From Bacteroidota bacterium (GTDB lineage: Bacteria; Bacteroidota; Ignavibacteria; Kapaibacteriales; UBA2268), in assembly GCA_027371665.1 (NCBI GenBank), contig DAHXMP010000187.1:1-13233 (forward strand): a stretch of DNA of 13,233 bases, written 5' to 3'. The translations under genes were made by a program, and so were the position numbers. The notes beneath the pieces were generated by a model that was not told the origin of the DNA, searched no databases, and saw only the letters and a list, made by a program, of their open reading frames with translations. Positions within the stretch are counted from its first letter, which is position 1, and each line of letters opens with the position of its first letter. Below, piece after piece: positions 1 to 4,751 of the stretch.

Positions 1-535
1 GTTTGGGAACATGTTTCTTTATAAGTTCAATTGCATTATCAATTAGAAGTCCGGTTGGAGCACCGCTTTTTGTTCTTAAAATTAAACCACCTTCAGGATT
101 TTCGGAAAATGAACTGATTCCGGCAATTTTTAAGGCACAAGAATTCACCCAAATTGCATGCCCATCAATTCTTGTGAAACACACAGGTATGTCGGGGAAG
201 TATTTATCGAGAATAGAAGTATCCGGTTGTTCTTTACTTATCCATAATTCTTCATTCCATCCTCTTGCTGTTATCCATTCCCCGGTTTGTTGGCCTTGTT
301 TATAAGCTATTTCAGCACAATGTTCCGGGCTTTTTGAATCAGCAAGGTTTATCCCCAAAAGCTTTGAACCCAGTGCTGAAATGTGCCCGTGAGAATCCGT
401 GAAACCCGGATAAGCCCAGGCATCAGGAAATAACAGGGTAGAATTATCAGATATGATTTTTACATAACCGTCTTTAAATTCCAAAGATTCAATAACACCC
501 TTGTTTATAATTATATTGCCTTGGAAAGGGGACAT
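1..535 (-). CDS. YtcJ-like amidohydrolase, N-terminal part (cut by window edge)
   Basis: The first 178 codons are open without a stop from an ATG at 533-535 to the left edge, so the C-terminal two thirds lie outside the window (family members are usually about 530-560 residues). The visible part has a short N-terminal beta segment, then PGFTDSHGH (residues 43-51), whose H49 and H51 form the HxH metal-binding motif of the amidohydrolase superfamily. It continues with ARGWNEELW, RIDGHAIWVNSCAL and PEGGLILRTKSGAPTGLLID, which are hallmarks of the amidohydrolase-3/YtcJ branch. Such proteins are metal-dependent hydrolases of C-N bonds; the substrate cannot be told. It should be cytoplasmic, as no signal peptide is seen. 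The start has no Shine-Dalgarno sequence, only an A/T-rich leader. The ferredoxin gene upstream is separated from it by a hairpin terminator, so it is probably transcribed separately. The family is confident, the substrate unknown. Confidence 0.9.
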   Translation of the reverse strand, partial: MSPFQGNIIINKGVIESLEFKDGYVKIISDNSTLLFPDAWAYPGFTDSHGHISALGSKLLGINLADSKSPEHCAEIAYKQGQQTGEWITARGWNEELWISKEQPDTSILDKYFPDIPVCFTRIDGHAIWVNSCALKIAGISSFSENPEGGLILRTKSGAPTGLLIDNAIELIKKHVPK

Positions 536-591
536 AAATTATAAAAATAATTATTTATAGTTCAAATAAATTTTATTTTTTGCTAAAACAA

Positions 592-621
592 AAAAATGCC
601 GGCTTTGCAACCGGCATTTTT
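592..621 (-). terminator. Rho-independent terminator after the ferredoxin gene
   Basis: ATGCCGG (596-602) pairs with CCGGCAT (611-617) around an 8-nt loop, with an A-run on the left and a T-run on the right. Read leftwards, the stem is followed by a U-run, and it lies 28 bp beyond the ferredoxin stop codon. The flanks are symmetric, so it could also stop rightward transcription. Confidence 0.8.
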
Positions 622-649
622 GCCTTTGAAGGTAAATGATAAAAGTTTT

Positions 650-838
650 TTATGCCGGGACTATGCAGTCAACAGGACATACTACTTTGCATTGCGGTTC
701 ATCAAAATGACCGACACACTCGACGCATGTATTAGCATCGATAACAAATATTTCGCTGCCTTCAGAAATTGAATTTGTCGGGCATTCAGGTTCACAAGCC
801 GCACAATTAATGCATTCTTCCGTTATCTTTAAAGCCAT
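650..838 (-). CDS. Chlorobium/Allochromatium-type 2[4Fe-4S] ferredoxin
   Basis: This 62-residue electron carrier has two cluster motifs. The first is C9-x2-C12-x2-C15-x3-C19-P. The second is C38-x2-C41-x8-C50-x3-C54-P, in which the normal two-residue gap is lengthened to eight. By analogy with Allochromatium ferredoxin, C9/C12/C15/C54 would hold one cluster and C19/C38/C41/C50 the other, while C58 is the extra non-ligand cysteine of that group. MALxITEEC near the start and the DANTC stretch before the second motif closely match green sulfur bacterial ferredoxins, as recalled. These are low-potential donors for enzymes such as pyruvate:ferredoxin oxidoreductase; the partner here is unknown. 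It appears monocistronic: it has a clear GGAG ribosome site, a candidate promoter with a palindrome, and a terminator. It should be soluble and cytoplasmic. Confidence 0.96.
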   Translation of the reverse strand: MALKITEECINCAACEPECPTNSISEGSEIFVIDANTCVECVGHFDEPQCKVVCPVDCIVPA

Positions 839-845
839 TTTTCTA

Positions 846-849
846 CTCC
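846..849 (-). promoter_or_regulatory. Shine-Dalgarno GGAG of the ferredoxin gene
   Basis: GGAG lies 7 nt before the ATG. It stands out because nearly all other genes in the window have A/T-rich leaders without such a site, which suggests this gene is translated strongly. Confidence 0.65.
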
Positions 850-862
850 AACAGTTTAGTTA

Positions 863-870
863 CAAAAATA
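863..870 (-). promoter_or_regulatory. Candidate -7 element (TATTTTTG) of the ferredoxin gene
   Basis: TATTTTTG on the minus strand matches the Bacteroidota -7 consensus TAnnTTTG and lies 24 bp before the start codon. No clear TTTG-type -33 box is found at the usual distance. A second TAnnTTTG match (TAATTTTG) lies farther upstream at 905-912, so the actual start site is uncertain. Confidence 0.35.
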
Positions 871-885
871 TCAGCTTTAAGCTGA
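871..885. repeat. Perfect 7-bp inverted repeat, possible operator
   Basis: TCAGCTT (871-877) and AAGCTGA (879-885) are exact inverted copies around one base. The palindrome directly abuts the candidate -7 element on its upstream side, where a repressor or activator of the ferredoxin gene could bind. No known regulator's site is recognised. It is followed by no T-run, so it is unlikely to be a terminator of the glycosyltransferase gene upstream. Confidence 0.4.
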
Positions 886-944
886 CATAAGTATAAACGA
901 AAATCAAAATTAATAATTTTTTTGAGAGTAAAAAAATATTTCGT

Positions 945-1769
945 TCAAAGATTAAATAAACTTTTCCAGTCTATAGTTGGGGCAAGATGTTTATCGTCCA
1001 TATGTGTTGCAATTGCAGGAATAGGAATCCATAATTTCCATTTTTTTCCAAAAATTATCTGTCTCCATCCAAAAAGCCAGCCTTTGACAAATATTTTAAA
1101 CATTTGTCTGTCAAATAAAAGATATTTTAAAAAATTCAACGGATTTTGGAGCTTATATTTCGTAAGACTAAACCATAAACTTGCATCGAAATTTTTTGCC
1201 CTGTATGTAAGAAAAGTTTTTTTTGCCCTTTTTAAGTTTGCTTTACTTGCAAGAAAAGTCATAGTTGTTGACGCACCTGTTCGCCAATGGTGAATACCGA
1301 ATGAACGGATTTCGCTTTTGTAATTGTGTGCATCATTCTCATAATAGTCGAGATGGTCGTAAGGTGAGATGAAATGAATATCTTTATTGCTTTTCAGAAA
1401 ATCCAGCATTTCGGGAAATTGATTTGCAACATAAAAATAGTCATCTTCAGCAAAAAAAATATAATCAGAATTATCCTGCGATAATAAGACTTCAACTTGT
1501 TTGCCGAATGAACCGGGATTGCCCGCACATAGTAATTCTATAAATTCAAGTTTTTCTTCATTAAAAAATTTCAGAAATAATTCTTTATATTCCGGAGGAC
1601 AATTATCTAGAATTACCCACATTTTGAAATTTAAATTTCCCAAAGAATCCTTGAATGATTTCAGGCAAAGTTCGGATAATTTATATTTATCATCGGCAAA
1701 AACCGGAGGCACTTTTGAAACCTTCGGATAAATACGGTAAGCTATTGCAAGGTCATATTCTTGAGGCAT
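945..1769 (-). CDS. Glycosyltransferase-like protein (GT-A/GT2-like)
   Basis: The 274-residue product has an N-terminal Rossmann-like part with LCLKSFKDSLGN (35-46) and WVILDN (51-56), the usual GT2 pattern of a conserved SL-containing helix followed by a beta strand ending in D. FFAEDDYFYV (105-114) follows; its acidic EDD is the probable metal/nucleotide-sugar motif in place of DxD. GIHHWRTGAST (158-168) and the C-terminal IATHMDDKHLAPTIDW (253-268) look like acceptor-side motifs. No signal peptide or confident membrane helix is seen. The reading frame could extend 36 codons upstream into the sigma-54 activator gene, but the ATG at 1769 lies 13 bp after that gene's stop and begins the recognisable fold, so it is preferred. 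It is probably cotranscribed with that activator. Sugar donor and acceptor are unknown. The fold is fairly sure, the activity inferred. Confidence 0.75.
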   Translation of the reverse strand: MPQEYDLAIAYRIYPKVSKVPPVFADDKYKLSELCLKSFKDSLGNLNFKMWVILDNCPPEYKELFLKFFNEEKLEFIELLCAGNPGSFGKQVEVLLSQDNSDYIFFAEDDYFYVANQFPEMLDFLKSNKDIHFISPYDHLDYYENDAHNYKSEIRSFGIHHWRTGASTTMTFLASKANLKRAKKTFLTYRAKNFDASLWFSLTKYKLQNPLNFLKYLLFDRQMFKIFVKGWLFGWRQIIFGKKWKLWIPIPAIATHMDDKHLAPTIDWKSLFNL

Positions 1770-1782
1770 CTTTTCACACGTA

Positions 1783-2991
1783 TTAATTAAATATAATGTC
1801 GTATTCGACAAGTTTTCTGTATAAAGTTCTTTCGCTGATACCAAGTGCTTTTGCTGCCTGTCTCCTGTTACCGCCAAACTTTTTTAAAGCAATTGCAATC
1901 AATTTTTTTTCAACTTCCATGAGATTAAGCTCTTCATCTTTTAACACATCATCATCCTGAATTATGCTGACAGGTTCAACTGTTTCCCTTTCCATTAAAC
2001 TTTCTTTCATGTCCTCGAAACGTGAATTAAAAGATATCAAAAATCTTTTTATATCAGAAATATCGTTTTTAATTTCAAGCAAAGAACGAAAAACCAGCTC
2101 GAGCTCCAACCTCGACGATTCTCCGCTTCCCGTAACGGGTATGAGTGAAACTTCATCTGCAAGCGGCTGTTTGTTTGCCGGTGGTAAGGCAGGGGCGAAA
2201 TGTCTTCTCAGAATGTCAGGTGTTATATAAGTTGCTGATTCGAGAGTAATCATTGTTTCAATCAGGTTTCTCAGCTCCCTAACATTTCCATTCCAATACT
2301 GGCTCTGAAGCATTTTGACTGCATCCTCTGAAATCCCGTCGAATTTGAGGCCAAGTTTTTCACATGTTTTATTGGCAAAAAAATTAACCAATAAAGGAAG
2401 GTCTTCGGTATGCCTTCTTAATGGCGGTAGTTCTATGACAACTGAATTTAGACGAAAGAATAAATCCTGCCTGAAATTTCCATTATTAACTTCCTGGTTT
2501 AAATCCCTGTTAGTTGCAGCAATCACCCTTATATCAACTTTTTTCAGGTTTGTAGAACCAAGCCTTGTGAATTCCCCTGATTCCAAAACTCTCAAAAGTT
2601 TTACCTGTGTCCCTATTGGCATTTCCCCGATTTCATCAAGGAAGATTGTTCCTTTATCAGCAACTTCAAAAAATCCCTTACGCTGCTCAATGGCACCTGT
2701 AAAAGCCCCTTTTTCATGCCCGAAAAGTTCCGATTCAAGAAGTGTTTCCGGAATAGCTCCGCAATTTACACTTATGAAAGGTAATTTTTTTCTTTCACTT
2801 AAACCATGTATTGCATTGGCAAAGATTTCCTTTCCTGTTCCTGTCTCACCTGTTATTAAAACAGTCAGGTCAGTCGGAGCTGCCTGCATGAGTTTTCGTA
2901 TGGCATCAATGATAGGCTTTGACCTGCCTATGATTCCAAACTTTTGCTGTATGAGAGAGAAGTTATTTTTATCGTCTGCTGATTGAACCAT
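1783..2991 (-). CDS. Sigma-54-dependent transcriptional activator without a sensor domain
   Basis: This 402-residue bacterial enhancer-binding protein starts almost directly with its AAA+ domain. Motifs in order are Walker A GETGTGKE (48-55), the sigma-54 contact loop GAFTGA (95-100), Walker B GTIFLDE (114-120), the arginine-finger region RQDLFFR (174-180) and sensor II NGNVREL (234-240). A C-terminal Fis-type helix-turn-helix follows (about 362-397, with RRQAAKALGISERTLYRKL). It should hydrolyse ATP to open promoters held by RpoN holoenzyme. There is no receiver, GAF or PAS domain in front, so control must come from partner proteins, expression level, or the unusual 90-residue linker (about 268-358), part of which (294-335) is charged and heptad-like. 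The usual Pro of WPGNVREL is Asn here (W233, N234). Its targets are not evident: no -24/-12 promoter was recognised in the window. The downstream glycosyltransferase probably shares its transcript. Confidence 0.95.
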   Translation of the reverse strand: MVQSADDKNNFSLIQQKFGIIGRSKPIIDAIRKLMQAAPTDLTVLITGETGTGKEIFANAIHGLSERKKLPFISVNCGAIPETLLESELFGHEKGAFTGAIEQRKGFFEVADKGTIFLDEIGEMPIGTQVKLLRVLESGEFTRLGSTNLKKVDIRVIAATNRDLNQEVNNGNFRQDLFFRLNSVVIELPPLRRHTEDLPLLVNFFANKTCEKLGLKFDGISEDAVKMLQSQYWNGNVRELRNLIETMITLESATYITPDILRRHFAPALPPANKQPLADEVSLIPVTGSGESSRLELELVFRSLLEIKNDISDIKRFLISFNSRFEDMKESLMERETVEPVSIIQDDDVLKDEELNLMEVEKKLIAIALKKFGGNRRQAAKALGISERTLYRKLVEYDIIFN

Positions 2992-3072
2992 TACACAAAA
3001 ATTATTATTCCACTTAGTTTAAAAACTGACTAAAAATTTTACAAAATAAAATACAAACACCTTTTTTCAATT

Positions 3073-3690
3073 TCATAGTTTATGATTCTTCAGCCACTCA
3101 TCCCATCCGCCGGCAAAAAGGTAAACTTTTTTAAAATCAAAATTAATCATATCCCTAACAACAGCGTGGCTCAAATCACATAAACCACCATCACAATATA
3201 CAACATAGATTTTATTTCTGTTGAGGCGGTTGATTTTGCTAAAATAATCATTTTCATTTTCTTCATAAGGATATATGTTTATTGCACTGCCAATATGTGA
3301 TTCTTTATATAATGCCTGAGGCCTGGCATCTATGAATATAACATCAGGATTCCCTAGCAATTTTATGACTTGTTTGTATGTTACAAGGAGATATTTGTGC
3401 TGAGTTTTATTTGTTGTATCCTTTATAATTTTTTTATTACCCGAATCATTTGAAGAAATTGAAATGTTGTTTTTACCGGAAGTATCTTTCAAAACATACA
3501 AGGAATCATCATTGTTTTTAGCTGTGTCCTTTCCTTGCTTTAAGTCATTAAATAGTACTGAATCAGGAACAAAATAATTTTTTTCTCCGTCAAACAGGGA
3601 AAATGGTTTATCCGAAAATAAATTAAAAATTATTCCTATTATACAGGCGGCGAAAATTATACTAATGGCTTCATAAATTGTTTTCTTCAT
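3073..3690 (-). CDS. Membrane-anchored rhodanese-like protein
   Basis: The 205-residue product has one hydrophobic N-terminal helix (about 9-25), a hydrophilic low-complexity spacer rich in Asp, Asn, Lys and Ser (about 35-98), and a single rhodanese domain (about 100-205). The domain shows VIFIDARP (117-124), the CH2A-like substrate wall, then SHIGSAINI (131-139) and the active loop CDGGLCD (166-172) with catalytic C166. It ends with VYLFAGGWDEW (189-199). The second loop cysteine, C171, is unusual and could form a disulfide or polysulfide with C166. Rhodaneses transfer sulfane sulfur; the anchor would place the domain outside the inner membrane. The start chosen is ATG at 3690. An in-frame TTG nine bases earlier would add three residues but is weaker. 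It lies 12 bp after the J-domain gene and is likely cotranscribed. Substrate unknown. Confidence 0.88.
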   Translation of the reverse strand: MKKTIYEAISIIFAACIIGIIFNLFSDKPFSLFDGEKNYFVPDSVLFNDLKQGKDTAKNNDDSLYVLKDTSGKNNISISSNDSGNKKIIKDTTNKTQHKYLLVTYKQVIKLLGNPDVIFIDARPQALYKESHIGSAINIYPYEENENDYFSKINRLNRNKIYVVYCDGGLCDLSHAVVRDMINFDFKKVYLFAGGWDEWLKNHKL

Positions 3691-3702
3691 AATAACCAAG
3701 CA

Positions 3703-4119
3703 TTATTTAAAATTTCTTTTTCTTCTTATAATTTCATATGCGAAATTCAATTCTTTGGTTTTTCTATCTGCCAGTTCTTTTAATTCTTCTCCTAAATTTG
3801 CAACCTTGTCAGGATGATATTCTGTAATTTTTTTCTTATAAGCAGTTTTAATCTCATCAATTGAAGCACAATCATCTAATCCTAATATTTTCAGAGCCGT
3901 TTCATAATTCATTTTAATATTTGAATCGAAATTTCTTTCAGGATTATTTAAATTAATATTATTTTCTTTATTTAGCTCATCAATATTTTTCCTCAAATCA
4001 TTGTCTGAATCAAATTCGGTTAATATATCACTTTCTACTGAGCCATATATAGAAAATGGTGTTTTATATGTAGTTTCCGATTTCAAAATTTTGGTTATTC
4101 TTTTAAAAATTTGACCCAT
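3703..4119 (-). CDS. Small J-domain (DnaJ-like) protein
   Basis: This 138-residue protein has its J domain at the C-terminus (about 71-138): NYETALKILGL, then DEIKTAYKKKITEYHPDKV with the essential HPD at 102-104, then helices III-IV ending in LNFAYEIIRR. J domains stimulate the ATPase of a DnaK/Hsp70, so it is probably a specialised co-chaperone. It lacks the Gly/Phe, zinc-finger and substrate-binding domains of DnaJ. The N-terminal 70 residues are polar and Asn/Asp-rich with no recognised domain and no membrane helix, and may bind its client. The layout (J domain last) resembles DjlA, but without the TerB-like and membrane parts. It lies between a dead LOG-family gene (22 bp upstream) and the rhodanese gene (12 bp downstream), both in the same direction. 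Its client is unknown. Confidence 0.9.
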   Translation of the reverse strand: MGQIFKRITKILKSETTYKTPFSIYGSVESDILTEFDSDNDLRKNIDELNKENNINLNNPERNFDSNIKMNYETALKILGLDDCASIDEIKTAYKKKITEYHPDKVANLGEELKELADRKTKELNFAYEIIRRKRNFK

Positions 4120-4141
4120 GATTATTTTTAATTGATAATTG

Positions 4142-4669
4142 TCATAGTTTAAAATAATTTTTCATTAAATGTACTGCTTCTTCGCTAAATTCAGTATAAA
4201 TTTTTTATTTCTGATAAATTAATTGTTTTGCCGAATATTTATTAATAATATTGTTTATTTCAATCCAAATGTTACAAAAACAAACTAATGGTTTATTAAT
4301 TAAATGCTTTTGAAGTAAAGTCAAAATAGCCGAATATTCAAGTAATGTGCCTGTACTATCTGGAAAGACAATATATCCGTCTCCAATATTAACTAATTCA
4401 ACTAATCAATCGAGATAAGATTCTCTACATATTTCCTCATCAATAAAAATATTTTTCTTCCTGCTTTCATCATTTGCTAAAGTAACACCTATTCTCCTAG
4501 GGTTAATATTTTCAGCACCCTTGAGTGCGGCTTCCATGATTCCTCCTTATCCTCCAGTTGCAATGTGAAATCCGGATAAAGCCGGTATTTTACCGGTTTT
4601 TTCAGCATCTTTATACTGAGCTGAATCCTTTTTTACATCTGAATTTCCAAATATAGAAATAATCGGCAT
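4142..4669 (-). pseudogene. LOG-family (lysine decarboxylase-like Rossmann) pseudogene with three internal stops
   Basis: Read leftwards from an ATG at 4667-4669, one frame gives 176 codons that resemble a whole LOG-family protein. It begins with MPIISIFGNSDVKK, continues through SGFHIATGG and then GGIMEAALKGAENINPRRIGV, and later has the GDGYIVFPDSTGTLLEYS segment corresponding to the PGGxGTxxE active-site motif. INKPLV, the family's usual strand, follows. The frame is interrupted at codon 41 (TAA, 4547-4549, replacing the Tyr of GGYGG), codon 88 (TGA, 4406-4408) and codon 155 (TAA, 4205-4207). There is no frameshift, and the natural end is TGA at 4142-4144. The PGG of the active site is also altered to PDS. 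Intact relatives hydrolyse nucleoside 5'-monophosphates to base plus ribose 5-phosphate, or are uncharacterised. It lies between the patatin gene (82 bp upstream) and the J-domain gene (22 bp downstream). It is most likely inactivated by point mutations; a sequencing fault is unlikely to make three separate substitutions. Confidence 0.85.
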
Positions 4670-4751
4670 TTCCAACACTTTTTACAAAATTAAAAAGACG
4701 AATTAATTAGAAACATGATTTTTGAAAGAATTCTATCAGCTTAATGATATT

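Noticed and set aside
922..1293. Plus-strand frame opposite the glycosyltransferase C-terminus
   Set aside because: It overlaps the conserved IATHMDD region in antisense and encodes no recognisable motif.
1770..1877. N-terminal extension of the glycosyltransferase into the sigma-54 activator gene
   Set aside because: It would overlap the Fis helix-turn-helix codons by 95 bp, and the added 36 residues have no fold counterpart. The ATG at 1769 is well placed after the upstream stop.
2315..2986. Long open frame on the plus strand opposite the sigma-54 activator
   Set aside because: It is antisense to conserved AAA+ motifs, its translation has no recognisable domain, and it is Ser/Phe/Leu-rich as expected of a complementary-strand artefact.
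3013..3034. Weak inverted repeat (TTAGT...ACTAA / AGTTT...AAACT) downstream of the rhodanese gene
   Set aside because: Only five A/T pairs with alternative pairings. It is too unstable for a terminator and is likely chance in AT-rich DNA.
4582..4602. Strong hairpin CCGGTA-TTT-TACCGG followed by six T on the plus strand, like a terminator
   Set aside because: It lies inside the LOG-family pseudogene and codes for its EKTGKIPA segment. It would only act on rightward transcription, and no rightward gene is present there. Read leftwards it has no U-run.
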